NCBI GenBank assembly: GCA_037441525.1
Contig: JBBISA010000003.1
Span: 62,001-126,000 of the forward strand
Length of the DNA: 64,000 nt
Reading direction: 5' to 3'
From: SKVR01 sp037441525
GTDB taxonomy: Bacteria > Bacteroidota > Bacteroidia > Bacteroidales > UBA7960
This document shows positions 35,855 to 45,200 of this stretch, one piece after another. Position numbers and translations under genes: made by a program. How positions within the stretch are numbered: position 1 is the stretch's first letter; the number at the start of each line of letters is the position of its first letter. The notes under the pieces are model-generated. The model was not told the origin of the DNA, ran no database searches, and worked only from the letters and a program-made list of their open reading frames with translations.

Positions 35855-36451
35855 ATGAGACACATTATCATTCTATCTGCATTAATATCCTTATTTTATG
35901 CCTGCTCCCAGAAAAAGGCACAGCCTGAATTTAACCTTGAAGCCATTGCCATAAACGATAAGGCCATAGAGGCTATGCACCGGTTTGAGTTAGACAGTGC
36001 GCTTACCCTGTTCGACCAGGCTATTTCCCTCGACCCAAATTATTATTTTCCCCACTCTAATAAAACAGCCATATTTATATCGAGAGGTCAGTTTGCCGAA
36101 GCCCTTCACGAATCGGAAATGGCAGTTAAGAAAAAACCTGACCTTGGCGAAGGCTGGACCCTTGCAGGCATGCTTTCGGAGAGACTTGGAGATTCCATAA
36201 CGGCTATGGACTATTATTTGAAAAGCATCGAAATATTTGACCAAAAGATCAGTGATCCTGACCATTCGAGTCGGGTTACCGAAAACCGTATTAACCGGAT
36301 TTTTTCGTTAATGCTTGCACGGCAGGATGAAAAGGCACAAGCCGAAATCAAACAGTTGAATGAAGAAAACCCAAACGATATGGTGATTCAGCAATTAACC
36401 GGCATTAGCCGGGAAGAATTTATAGGTATTATTTTGCATGGAGATGATTGA
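35855..36451 (+). CDS. TPR-repeat lipoprotein
   Basis: This 198-residue lipoprotein (lipobox YAC, Cys17) contains about three tetratricopeptide repeats. They are seen as ALTLFDQAISLDPNYYFPHSNKTAIFISRG, then AEALHESEMAVKKKPDLGEGW, then AMDYYLKSIEIF, each with the alternating small/aromatic TPR pattern. TPR proteins mediate protein-protein contacts. No partner is evident from the neighbourhood, and the gene appears to stand alone. Confidence 0.8.
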   Translation: MRHIIILSALISLFYACSQKKAQPEFNLEAIAINDKAIEAMHRFELDSALTLFDQAISLDPNYYFPHSNKTAIFISRGQFAEALHESEMAVKKKPDLGEGWTLAGMLSERLGDSITAMDYYLKSIEIFDQKISDPDHSSRVTENRINRIFSLMLARQDEKAQAEIKQLNEENPNDMVIQQLTGISREEFIGIILHGDD

Positions 36452-36688
36452 TACTGCATTACAATAGCCATCTATAAACCCAAATTTGTCTTTAGCCGTT
36501 TTTCAAAAGCGGGGCTAAACCCGGCTAAGTCATTAGTTCATTGCATATCTAATGACTAATCCAGGATAAAAATAACATCCATAAAAATATTTGGTAATCA
36601 ACTGTTGGTCAGCATATAAAACAGGCAGATGGTCATTGAAACACTTATACCAAAGGAAGCTATACGAAATTGAAGAATAGTTTGTTTC

Positions 36689-37960
36689 TTACACCAGGAA
36701 CCTCTCAGGCATTTTAACTGCAGCTCCTGTATCGATAGCTTGTTCGGCAAGCAATGTCCACATAGTACCATAATACCCTTCTTCAAACAGGCCCGGGATT
36801 GGTTTGTTGGCCCTTATGGCACTTGCAAACCCGATAAATTGCTCTGATGAGCCATCAGTAGTGCTTACGGAAACTATGGGTTCGCCCAGATTGGTGGAGG
36901 CAAGTTCGGCATCCCATGATGAGCTGCCTAATTGTACCGACCCAAAAACGTTGCGTTCAAGGTCTTTTACAAGTTGCACAATGCCGGCGGGTTTTGGCGG
37001 TTGGGGCGGTTCTTCGAAGAAGAAACGGTTCGACTCGAGTTCGAGTGTTCCCTTGTGGCCCATAACCTGCACTTCAAGCCCATACTTTTTGTTCTGGATC
37101 ATTGAGTCGTATATAAACTGAGTACCATCTTCGTAGCTAAATATAAGAGCAACGTTATCATATACTTCACGGCCATCTTTCCAGAAACTTATGCTTCCGG
37201 TTCCGCGAACATCAACAGGCAGGGCTTTTTTAGCCCAGTTGCCAACCTGTATATGATGGCAAGCCAGTTCGGTAAGTAATCCGGCCGAGTATTCGCGATA
37301 AAGTCGCCAGTTGATAAATCTTTCAAGGTCAGGACGATCGGATGGTACCGGTCTGCGCCAATTGTTGTTGCGGTGCCAGAATGCTCTTATCTGAGTAACA
37401 TCGCCAAGATCACCGTTATATACCTTATCCATGCCACGCAAAAACTTTGGATCGAACAGGCGTTGCTGACCAATTTGCAGCACTTTTCCACTCTGGTAAT
37501 GGGCCAATGCCATAGCATGAGTATCCTCGAGGGTGCGTGCCATTGCTTTCTCACAAAATACATGAATTCCTGCATCAAGTGCGTCAATGGCAGCCCGGGC
37601 ATGCTCGTGTAAAGGGGTAGCAATGATAACCCCGTTGAGTTCTTTCACTTCGAGCAACTTCCGATGGTCGGTAAAGGTTTTTGCATAGGGCACCAAAGCC
37701 CTTGCTTCATCCAGGTGTGGCTGATAAATATCGCAAATAGCCACAATCTCTATACCTGTAAGAGCAGCTGTATCAATAATCATTTGCATGAGATGCTTGC
37801 CTCGCGATCCGGTTCCAATCACCCCGAGAAAAACCTTATCGTTGGGAGTGTGGTGGGTTTCCTGGTTGGCCAGTACTTTCAAAAGTGTTAATGGGGTGAG
37901 CAATGCACCACCAGCAATAATACTGTTTTTCAGAAAGTTACGTCTGCTAAAATCGGTCAT
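36689..37960 (-). CDS. Gfo/Idh/MocA-family oxidoreductase with Tat signal
   Basis: This 423-residue NAD(P)-dependent dehydrogenase-like protein has a twin-arginine signal (SRRNFLK at 5-11, then a hydrophobic stretch), so it is exported folded with its cofactor. The Rossmann loop is GVIGTGSRG (46-54) and the family's EK motif is CEKAMA (Glu137, Lys138). Tat-exported Gfo/Idh/MocA proteins are common in Bacteroidota and act on sugars or sugar derivatives; the substrate is unknown. It lies 30 bp after an ApbE-like gene on the same strand, probably in one transcript. A tatA gene is present further along the window. Confidence 0.92.
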   Translation of the reverse strand: MTDFSRRNFLKNSIIAGGALLTPLTLLKVLANQETHHTPNDKVFLGVIGTGSRGKHLMQMIIDTAALTGIEIVAICDIYQPHLDEARALVPYAKTFTDHRKLLEVKELNGVIIATPLHEHARAAIDALDAGIHVFCEKAMARTLEDTHAMALAHYQSGKVLQIGQQRLFDPKFLRGMDKVYNGDLGDVTQIRAFWHRNNNWRRPVPSDRPDLERFINWRLYREYSAGLLTELACHHIQVGNWAKKALPVDVRGTGSISFWKDGREVYDNVALIFSYEDGTQFIYDSMIQNKKYGLEVQVMGHKGTLELESNRFFFEEPPQPPKPAGIVQLVKDLERNVFGSVQLGSSSWDAELASTNLGEPIVSVSTTDGSSEQFIGFASAIRANKPIPGLFEEGYYGTMWTLLAEQAIDTGAAVKMPERFLV

Positions 37961-37990
37961 TGTATTGGTATTTTTGGGGTGAAAATTATC

Positions 37991-38926
37991 TCAAGTTTGA
38001 AGTGTTTCCATTTTTAACCTTGACCAGCCAATTTCACGGAACTCAAAAAATTCATCATCGGGAAAAGTCTGCAAGATAGCAGTTTTTTGAGAATTGTCGG
38101 CGGCCATTAATGCAGTTGAAAGGATTTCGGCTTTAAGAGGCAGCTCAGACCGGGCAAGGGTAAGAATGTCATGTGTTACAAATTTCCCTGTTGACGACTG
38201 TATGATATGCGGAACCTTCACCACCTGTTGGTTAAGCCGTTTCGATTTTAATCCGGACAGGGAAATGCTTTCATCTGATAGTTTCAGATTAAGGGTTTGC
38301 CCCTCAATCAAACCGGGTATATCCATTTGCCAGGGGTTACCCATTGGATGATTACCCACCATGCTAATCAGGCTTTCACCAAAACTGACAAAAGCCGAGG
38401 TAATCCCATTAATTCTTAAACAAGCCAAAACCTTTTCCATCGCCCAACCTTTTCCAAAACCGCCAAGGTCTAATGCAAGCCCTTTGCGACAAATACGCAC
38501 TCTATCCTCATCTATTAGCACATCATCAAAACCAGGCAACGATTCATTGCTGGGATAATCAGCATTACCTGAAATGGCTAGGCTTTTGTCATCACTGTTA
38601 AAAATGACCGGATTAAACGCCCCTGCGGTTTTGAGGTAAAAGGTATGGCAGGTTTGAAGGATTAATTTCATCTCTGCTGACACCGAAACGCCCGACCCAA
38701 ATCCATAGCGGTTGATAATACCGAGCTCCGAATTATTTCTGAAACGACTCATCCGTTGCTCTTCGTGCTGAAGTATCATGTTTACTTCTGAACCCAATAC
38801 ACCGGCAAAGCTCTCGTCGATACCCGGTAAAATCATAAGGAAACGGGTTCCCATGGCATAACAGCTATGTTCTGATACCTTCAAAGCGGGTAGAATTTTT
38901 TTTGGATAAAAATAATCGCCGACCAC
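37991..38926 (-). CDS. ApbE-like FAD:protein FMN transferase family protein
   Basis: This 311-residue protein has several ApbE blocks: YAMGTRF near the N-terminus, MSRFRNNSELGIIN, TAGAFNPVI, LDLGGFGKGWAMEKV and HIIQSSTG. ApbE enzymes attach FMN covalently to threonine in target flavoproteins using FAD. Here the usual NxGGD-type block reads SFGESLI and the TxAD region is weak, so activity or specificity may differ from classical ApbE. The start is a GTG with no obvious lipoprotein signal. Its tight spacing to the Tat-exported Gfo/Idh/MocA protein is suggestive, though that family uses nicotinamide cofactors rather than FMN. Confidence 0.8.
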   Translation of the reverse strand: MVGDYFYPKKILPALKVSEHSCYAMGTRFLMILPGIDESFAGVLGSEVNMILQHEEQRMSRFRNNSELGIINRYGFGSGVSVSAEMKLILQTCHTFYLKTAGAFNPVIFNSDDKSLAISGNADYPSNESLPGFDDVLIDEDRVRICRKGLALDLGGFGKGWAMEKVLACLRINGITSAFVSFGESLISMVGNHPMGNPWQMDIPGLIEGQTLNLKLSDESISLSGLKSKRLNQQVVKVPHIIQSSTGKFVTHDILTLARSELPLKAEILSTALMAADNSQKTAILQTFPDDEFFEFREIGWSRLKMETLQT

Positions 38927-39130
38927 AAAATTAAAGTTTTTATTATGCCCTAATGAGGATGTGGGAAGTCTGATTTATCTTCTGACTTTTCCGGCACCGG
39001 AGAGTATCCATTGTAATAGAAACTTAATGGCATATTCAACGGCTTTTAACAGTTTTTTCGCATGGTTGCAATGGGTTTTCCTTAAATTTGCCGCAACTTT
39101 TCAGCCACTTAAACCCCCACTCCCACATTT

Positions 39131-39565
39131 ATGGAAGTTAAGATAGTTAACAAATCAACCAATCCATTGCCCTTTTACGAAACTCCACTTTCAGCAGGCA
39201 TGGATTTGCGGGCATACTGCGACAAACCCATTGTTCTAAAACCCATGCAACGGGCAATGGTTCCTACCGGGTTGTACATTGAGCTGCCCGAAGGCTTTGA
39301 AGCCCAGGTGAGACCACGCAGCGGGCTGGCAGCCAAGAAAGGGGTTACTGTGCTCAACTCGCCCGGGACGGTTGATGCCGATTACCGTGGCGAAATAAAG
39401 GTGATTATGATTAACTTGTCGGAAGAAGATTTCGAAATCCATTCCGGTGATCGTATTGCTCAAATGATCATTGCCCGCCACGAAAGAGCAGTTTTGATTC
39501 AAACTAACTCCCTAAACGAGACCCAACGTGGTGCTGGCGGTTTTGGTCATACAGGAGTAAAGTAA
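39131..39565 (+). CDS. dut: dUTP diphosphatase
   Basis: This 144-residue trimeric enzyme hydrolyses dUTP to dUMP, keeping uracil out of DNA. All five motifs are visible: SAGMDLRA, RPRSGLAAKKG, GTVDADYRGE, GDRIAQMII and the C-terminal RGAGGFGHTG. A TAAATTTG -7 box lies at 39083-39090. It begins the long rightward envelope cluster, though 190 bp separate it from the next gene. Confidence 0.97.
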   Translation: MEVKIVNKSTNPLPFYETPLSAGMDLRAYCDKPIVLKPMQRAMVPTGLYIELPEGFEAQVRPRSGLAAKKGVTVLNSPGTVDADYRGEIKVIMINLSEEDFEIHSGDRIAQMIIARHERAVLIQTNSLNETQRGAGGFGHTGVK

Positions 39566-39755
39566 TTGTGTAGTCAGGGAAAAGATTAAATAACAAACGC
39601 AGGTAATCAGTTGAAAATTGACGGATGTTTCTGCGAAAAACTATTTTACCGGTGATATTGGATTGATAACTATTATTGATAGGGAAAGACGGTGAATTTT
39701 ACTAATTTAAAAATACTTAGCGATTATACTATTCATTCAATAAAATGCTGAGGCT

Positions 39756-40757
39756 ATGAAACTTATAATTCCGATGGCAGGTATGGGTACGCGTTTGCGA
39801 CCACACACATTGACCACTCCAAAACCCCTGTTGCAATTGGCAGGAAAACCCATTGTGCAGAGATTATGTGAAGACATTGTGGCTGTTTGCCATGAAAAAC
39901 CCGAAGAGATCGCTTTTATTGTTGGCGATTTTGGCAAGGTGGTTGAAAAAAACCTGCTGGAAATTGCCCAAAAAGCCGGAGCCAGAGGCAGAATTTATTA
40001 CCAGAAGGAAGCCCTTGGTACCGGCCATGCGGTTCTGTGTGCAGCCGGTTCCCTCGACGGAAAAACCATCGTTGCATTTGCCGACACCCTGTTCAGGGCC
40101 GATTTCCAACTCGACGAATCGCGTGATGGAATAATATGGACACACCGTGTTGAAGACCCCAGTGCATTTGGTGTTGTTACAACATTAGATGACGGAATAA
40201 TTTCAGGGTTTGTTGAAAAGCCAAAGGAATTTATATCAAACCAGGCAATTATCGGCATCTACTATTTTCGTGATGGCGAAAACCTTAAAAAGGAACTTCA
40301 ATACCTAATCGACCACAATATCTCTAAAAAAGGAGAATACCAGCTTACCGACGCCCTCGAAAATATGCGCCAAAAGGGCACCCGGTTCGTAACCGGCGAT
40401 GTAATTGAGTGGATGGATTGCGGAAACAAAAACGCCACCGTGGAAACGAATCAAAGGATACTCATTAATTCGCCGGCACTACCCATTCCCCAAAGTGTCC
40501 GATTGGAAAATTCCGTTATCATACCACCATGTTTTCTGGCAGAAAACATAGCACTAAAAAACGCAATTATTGGTCCTTATGTTTCTATCGGAAAAAATTC
40601 AAGGATAGAAAATTCAGTTATTGACAATAGTATTATTGGCGAAAGCGTTACCATACACCATGCAATGCTGACCAACACCATGGTGGGCAACCATGCCACC
40701 TGGGCAGAGAAACCCTCTGAACTAAGCCTGGGTGATTATTCAAGTATCATAAAGTAA
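39756..40757 (+). CDS. sugar-phosphate nucleotidyltransferase with left-handed beta-helix tail
   Basis: This 333-residue enzyme has an N-terminal nucleotidyltransferase domain. The loop GMGTRLRPHTLTTPKPL (9-25) binds the nucleotide, and VEKPKEF and WMDCGNK complete the active site. The C-terminal 80 residues show hexapeptide-repeat character (IIGPYVSIGKNSRIENSVI), as in GlmU-like and mannose-1-phosphate guanylyltransferase-like proteins. It makes an NDP-sugar for a surface polysaccharide or peptidoglycan precursor; which sugar is not predictable. It precedes a TPR lipoprotein and other envelope genes on the same strand. Confidence 0.9.
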   Translation: MKLIIPMAGMGTRLRPHTLTTPKPLLQLAGKPIVQRLCEDIVAVCHEKPEEIAFIVGDFGKVVEKNLLEIAQKAGARGRIYYQKEALGTGHAVLCAAGSLDGKTIVAFADTLFRADFQLDESRDGIIWTHRVEDPSAFGVVTTLDDGIISGFVEKPKEFISNQAIIGIYYFRDGENLKKELQYLIDHNISKKGEYQLTDALENMRQKGTRFVTGDVIEWMDCGNKNATVETNQRILINSPALPIPQSVRLENSVIIPPCFLAENIALKNAIIGPYVSIGKNSRIENSVIDNSIIGESVTIHHAMLTNTMVGNHATWAEKPSELSLGDYSSIIK

Positions 40758-40857
40758 AGAGTATTACCTTTGAAAAGCGGCTACCTGTTGACAAGTAGTA
40801 CTGAGAACACTCTATCAACAGCGCATTTACCGCAAATTATTTGCAAACTACCATTTC

Positions 40858-42615
40858 ATGAAGATCAAAATACTGATTATCCTTCCGGTTGCCATAGCTG
40901 TAATGGCATCCTGCAAACCCAAACAGCAATCGACCCGAAGTCTTTTCCTGCCCGATAGAGCCATAGAAGTAAGTCAAACCGAGCAACTTGCAAGTACCTC
41001 CCGCATGATTGATGCATCAAAGCAGGTTATGCTGGGCAATTTGGGCAATGCTGTATTGCTTTATGCCGAAGCGGTAAAAATTGACCCAAGAAATTCGGCA
41101 GCATTATACGAATTAGCCAAACTTCATGCGCAACAAGGTTTTTTAAAAGATGCTGAGGTCTTTGCCCGTCGGGCGGTGGATCTTGATCCCAATAATAAAT
41201 TTTTTGGCATGCTGCTGGCTGATATATATTTCGCACAAAATAAAAATGAGCCTGGCTTTAGAATTCAACAGCAACTTTCGTCCAATAACCCTTCTGACCT
41301 TAATATTCAGATAAGCTTTTTAAGCACGCTTCTACACCTCGAAAAATTCCCCGAAGCCCTCAGTCACATCGAATATCTGGAACGGCTAACCGGTTTCAAC
41401 ACTGAAATGTCGTTGCAAAAACAACGGATACTACTCGAAATGAAACGGACCGACCTGGCCCTTGCCGAAGCCATGCGACTGGTAGCATTTAATCCGGGTG
41501 AAACCGGATTCCTTGAACTCCTGGCCGAACTATACACTGAAGCAGGCCAATCAGAAGAAGCCTACAAGGTATATCAGCAGATGTTGGTAATACAACCCGA
41601 CAACCCCATGGCGCGTTTACTATTGGCCGATTATTACCGCAATGCCGGTGATAAAAACAAGTCGTTTGATCAACTTGCCCTTGCTTTTATAAGCCGCCAG
41701 CTGGGTATAGAAGGCAAGGCAAGAATACTCGCATCGTGGTATTTTTTGGCGCAGGAAGACTCTGTTTATACCGAGCAGGCAAAAAAATTATGTGGCATCC
41801 TGCTCGAAGTGCACCCCGATGAAGCACTCACCTATGCACTGAATGGTGATTTTTTGCAGCTCGAAGACAATATTACAGGTGCGCGCGAAATGTATCTTAA
41901 AGCCACCTCCATCGACCCATCCCGGATAGAATTCTGGCAACAACTGCTTTCGGTTGAACTTAGAAGCGAAAACTATGAAAATCTCCTTGCTTCTTCTGAA
42001 AAAGCCCTTGAATACTTCTTTGAGCATGGATTGATTTATTTTTTCAACGGCATTGCACACCTTCAATTAAAGAATTACTCCAAGGCAATTGCCGCATTTA
42101 ATGCCGGGAAAAACCTGACTTTCGACAACAATGAACTAAAAGGGCAATTTCTTACCATGCTTGGCGATACCTATTTTAAAACAGGGGAGTTTTCGCAGTC
42201 ATACAAAAGCTATGAAGAAGCTCTGCTTCTTGACCCCAACAATGCCTATGCTCTTAATAACTACAGCTATTACTTGTCGATTCGCCGCGAAAACCTGGAA
42301 AAAGCGCTGGTAATGTCGGCAAAATCGCTGGAATTGCAACCTAACAATGCATCCTTCCAGGACACCTTCGGGTGGATAAAATATAAGCTTGGAGATTATT
42401 CGCAGGCACAGATTTGGATTAAAAAAGCTCTTGATAATACCGAAACTCCCAATGCTGTTGTGCTGGAGCATTATGGTGATGTGTTGTTCAAACTGGGTCA
42501 AAAGGAAGAGGCGCTTCGCTACTGGAAAAAAGCCCTTGAAACAAAGACCGATGACGACGATGACCTTTCACAATTCCTTGAGAAAAAGGTTACCGACGGC
42601 ACATTGTACGAATAA
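40858..42615 (+). CDS. large TPR-repeat lipoprotein
   Basis: This 585-residue lipoprotein (lipobox MASC, Cys19) is built almost entirely of tetratricopeptide repeats. About twelve helix pairs are recognisable, such as AVLLYAEAVKIDPRNSAALYELAKL, EEAYKVYQQMLVIQPDNPMARLLLADYY and SYKSYEEALLLDPNNAYALNNYSYYL. It is a periplasmic scaffold. It sits in a tight rightward run with a DUF4292 lipoprotein (32 bp) and an EnvC-like protein (10 bp further), a gene order that recurs in Bacteroidota and suggests a shared envelope role. Confidence 0.88.
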   Translation: MKIKILIILPVAIAVMASCKPKQQSTRSLFLPDRAIEVSQTEQLASTSRMIDASKQVMLGNLGNAVLLYAEAVKIDPRNSAALYELAKLHAQQGFLKDAEVFARRAVDLDPNNKFFGMLLADIYFAQNKNEPGFRIQQQLSSNNPSDLNIQISFLSTLLHLEKFPEALSHIEYLERLTGFNTEMSLQKQRILLEMKRTDLALAEAMRLVAFNPGETGFLELLAELYTEAGQSEEAYKVYQQMLVIQPDNPMARLLLADYYRNAGDKNKSFDQLALAFISRQLGIEGKARILASWYFLAQEDSVYTEQAKKLCGILLEVHPDEALTYALNGDFLQLEDNITGAREMYLKATSIDPSRIEFWQQLLSVELRSENYENLLASSEKALEYFFEHGLIYFFNGIAHLQLKNYSKAIAAFNAGKNLTFDNNELKGQFLTMLGDTYFKTGEFSQSYKSYEEALLLDPNNAYALNNYSYYLSIRRENLEKALVMSAKSLELQPNNASFQDTFGWIKYKLGDYSQAQIWIKKALDNTETPNAVVLEHYGDVLFKLGQKEEALRYWKKALETKTDDDDDLSQFLEKKVTDGTLYE

Positions 42616-42647
42616 CAGGGGTTAACCAGAATACAAAACAATAAATT

Positions 42648-43466
42648 ATGATGAAGAGATTCAAACCGATACTGCTATTGATTTTTGCCCTTTTTACCGG
42701 ATTCTTTTTCCATGGATGTAAAGCCATTAAAGAACTTGTTGCGCCGGATGAAAAATTAAGCAGCGCTGAAATGACACTGATGGAACTTCATAACAATCAG
42801 GCCAATTTCGAATGGCTGAGCGCCCGTTTTTCGGGCAATGTTGTATGGGAAGGAAATTCACAAAGTATTGCCGGTACTCTTAGAATGAGGCAAGATTCGG
42901 CCATTTTTGTTTCAATTGCCCCGGTTCTGGGTATTGAAGTGGCCAGAGCATTAATTACCCGCGATAGCGTAAAACTGATTAACCGATTCGAATCTACCTA
43001 TTATGTTGGCGATCTGAAAATTCTTGCATCCATGTTCAATGCCGATGTGGACTTTTTTATGCTCCAGGCACTATTTACCGGCAACGATTTCCCCCATTTC
43101 CGCACCGACCAGTTCGAACTGATTTCAGACCAGCGCCTTATTACTCTTGAATCTAAAAACAGAACCCGCAAGGCAGGCGGTGGCCAGGCCTTGCAGCAAA
43201 CCATAAATGTCGATCCATCAAATATGCGTATCCGTACCAATGTAATTGAGCATAAATTGAGTGGAAATGCCCTCAGGGCAGATTACCGCAAATACGAAAG
43301 CATTGAAGGACGATTGCTGCCCGTTGACCTGATGCTAATGTTTGCCGACAGTTCGAACAGCACATCAACTCTCGAGATGGCACTTTCAAGAACTACCCTG
43401 AATGTACCCCAGAACATGCAGTTCTCCGTTCCGCCAAGATATACCCCCATAAGGCTGACCGATTAA
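42648..43466 (+). CDS. DUF4292 lipoprotein (LolA/LolB-like fold suspected)
   Basis: This 272-residue lipoprotein (lipobox HGC, Cys24) has the DUF4292 layout. An amphipathic start (FEWLSARFSGNVVWEGNSQSIAGTLRMRQDSAIFVSI) is followed by antiparallel beta strands and a C-terminal MQFSVPPRYTPI block. The strand pattern (SIAGTLRMRQDSAIFVSIAP) is reminiscent of LolA/LolB half-barrels that carry lipoproteins. That comparison is an inference from the strand pattern, not a family assignment. It is flanked by a TPR lipoprotein and an EnvC-like amidase activator on one transcript. Confidence 0.85.
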   Translation: MMKRFKPILLLIFALFTGFFFHGCKAIKELVAPDEKLSSAEMTLMELHNNQANFEWLSARFSGNVVWEGNSQSIAGTLRMRQDSAIFVSIAPVLGIEVARALITRDSVKLINRFESTYYVGDLKILASMFNADVDFFMLQALFTGNDFPHFRTDQFELISDQRLITLESKNRTRKAGGGQALQQTINVDPSNMRIRTNVIEHKLSGNALRADYRKYESIEGRLLPVDLMLMFADSSNSTSTLEMALSRTTLNVPQNMQFSVPPRYTPIRLTD

Positions 43467-43476
43467 ACGCCCTCCT

Positions 43477-44727
43477 ATGACAAAAGGGATGATGAACATG
43501 TGCCTGCTAAGAAAAAATTTCCGGTTTCTTACCACCGGCCTTTTGGTATTTTTTCCCCTTATACTTTTTTGCCAGGACCGCCAAGCCCTGGAAAGGGATA
43601 AAAGGCGGATTGAGCAGGAAATGACTCTTATTTCGCAATTGCTCAAGGAAACACAAAGCTCGACCGAAATAAATCTGAGCCAGCTCATAATCATCAACAA
43701 CCGCATCAGCGCCCGGCAAGGGCTTATCAATTACATTACCAACGAAATAGCCATAATTAATCGAAATATATCGGCCACCAACAAGGAGAAGGAGCAACTC
43801 GAGGAAGAGCTTGAAGAGCTGAAAGACTCTTATGCCCGTATGATATTTTATGCATACCGAAACCGCAGTTCGTATCAAAGGATGATGTTCATTTTTTCGA
43901 GCCGCGATTTTAACCAGGCCTATCTGCGCATGAAATATCTGCAACAACTTGCCCGACACCGTCAACTTCAGGCCGAAAAAATTGAAGAAACCACCATTAA
44001 ATTGCAGGAAAAAATTGCAGAGCTGGAAACCAAAAAGGCGGAACAACAGGTTTTACTGGCTCAACAAAGGGAAGAAATGAACGCCCTGAATAAGGAAAGA
44101 GAAGAGCAGGCCCGCAATGTGGAGCAACTTCGCACCCGCGAACGCGAACTAAAACAACAACTCAAAGACCAGGAAAAAATAGCCCGCGACCTGCAAAGTG
44201 CCATAGAACAAGTAATTGCCGAAGAGCGACGCAGAGCAGCAGAAGCCGCCCGGCAGCAGGGCCGTCCGGCATCAGAAGCATCCAGGCTTACCCCAGCCGA
44301 ACAGCTCATCTCCAATAACTTCTCCGAAAACAAAGGAAAACTACCCTGGCCCCTCGAAAGGGGCATCATTACAGGCTTTTTTGGCGAGCAACCCCACCCG
44401 GTATTACGAGGAATTACCATTATCAACAACGGTATAGATATTACAACCACCCAGGGCAGCCGTGCAAGGTCTATTTTTGAAGGTACTGTTTCAAGAGTAG
44501 TCAACATCCCAGGTGGGTACGCCGTAATCATCCGCCATGGCGAATATCTGACAGTATATTCAAACCTTTCAGAAGTTTTTGTGTCAAATGGCCAAAGAGT
44601 AGCTATCAGGGATGAAATAGGAGTTGCGGCCACTGATTCACGCGAATCGCGCACCTATCTTCATCTTGAAGTCTGGCATGGCAACAATAAACAAAACCCT
44701 GCCGATTGGATTGTCCGTCAAAGATAA
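43477..44727 (+). CDS. EnvC-like murein hydrolase activator (coiled coil plus degenerate LytM/M23 domain)
   Basis: This 416-residue exported protein has a signal segment (about 15-32), a long coiled coil (about 33-265, very rich in Glu/Lys/Gln/Arg) and a C-terminal LytM domain (about 285-415). The zinc-binding residues of active M23 peptidases are partly lost: the HxxxD motif reads NNGID (His to Asn), and the HxH motif reads YLH (first His to Tyr). This is the pattern of EnvC-type activators, which do not cut the wall but switch on amidases that separate daughter cells. It is co-oriented with the DUF4292 gene, 10 bp apart. Confidence 0.9.
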   Translation: MTKGMMNMCLLRKNFRFLTTGLLVFFPLILFCQDRQALERDKRRIEQEMTLISQLLKETQSSTEINLSQLIIINNRISARQGLINYITNEIAIINRNISATNKEKEQLEEELEELKDSYARMIFYAYRNRSSYQRMMFIFSSRDFNQAYLRMKYLQQLARHRQLQAEKIEETTIKLQEKIAELETKKAEQQVLLAQQREEMNALNKEREEQARNVEQLRTRERELKQQLKDQEKIARDLQSAIEQVIAEERRRAAEAARQQGRPASEASRLTPAEQLISNNFSENKGKLPWPLERGIITGFFGEQPHPVLRGITIINNGIDITTTQGSRARSIFEGTVSRVVNIPGGYAVIIRHGEYLTVYSNLSEVFVSNGQRVAIRDEIGVAATDSRESRTYLHLEVWHGNNKQNPADWIVRQR

Positions 44728-44740
44728 TTTATCGCTTAAA

Positions 44741-44770
44741 GTTGATTCTGACAATTATTTCCTAATTTTG
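44741..44770 (+). promoter_or_regulatory. promoter of tatA
   Basis: TTG (44742-44744), an 18-bp spacer and TAATTTTG (44763-44770) match the Bacteroidota promoter pattern. The -7 box ends 25 bp before the tatA ATG. Confidence 0.55.
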
Positions 44771-44794
44771 CCCATACATTTTAAACCCATTGTC

Positions 44795-44986
44795 ATGACT
44801 ACCACGCTTTCTATTCTGGCCATGATTGGCCCCACCGAAATAATCATTATCGCAATTCTTATCCTGCTTCTTTTTGGAGGAAGAAAGATTCCTGAACTTA
44901 TGAAAGGACTTGGTCGTGGAATGAAAGAATTCAGGGATGCTCAAAAAGAAACCCCCAACGATACCGAAACCGAGGCGAAGAAATAA
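44795..44986 (+). CDS. tatA: Sec-independent (Tat) translocase subunit TatA
   Basis: This 63-residue protein has an N-terminal transmembrane helix (IIIIAILILLLFGG), the conserved FGGRKIPEL hinge and an amphipathic helix (MKGLGRGMKEFRDAQ), then a short acidic tail. TatA forms the pore for folded proteins with twin-arginine signals, such as the Gfo/Idh/MocA protein in this window. The frame is open upstream into envC, but a promoter at 44742-44770 and the family's usual N-terminus fix the start at 44795. No tatC is adjacent. Confidence 0.93.
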   Translation: MTTTLSILAMIGPTEIIIIAILILLLFGGRKIPELMKGLGRGMKEFRDAQKETPNDTETEAKK

Positions 44987-45200
44987 CCTGGTTTTTGCAA
45001 CTACCCCGTCAATTTACCTCCCGTTGATTTACGTCGTTTTTATTAACTAAAAAATCAGCGTAAACCCTGTTGCATTTATGCAGGGAATTTGAAATTTTTG
45101 TAAAGGTTTTCCAAATTATGCTCTATTGGCAAAACCACGGGCAATATTTTTCGTAAAACCCGTTCAGGTATTGTATTTTTTCACCAAAACCGGTTTATCA

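Noticed and set aside
43507..44654. Two minus-strand open frames of 179 and 197 codons
   Set aside because: Both are antisense to the EnvC-like gene; their composition reflects the skew of its coiled-coil codons.
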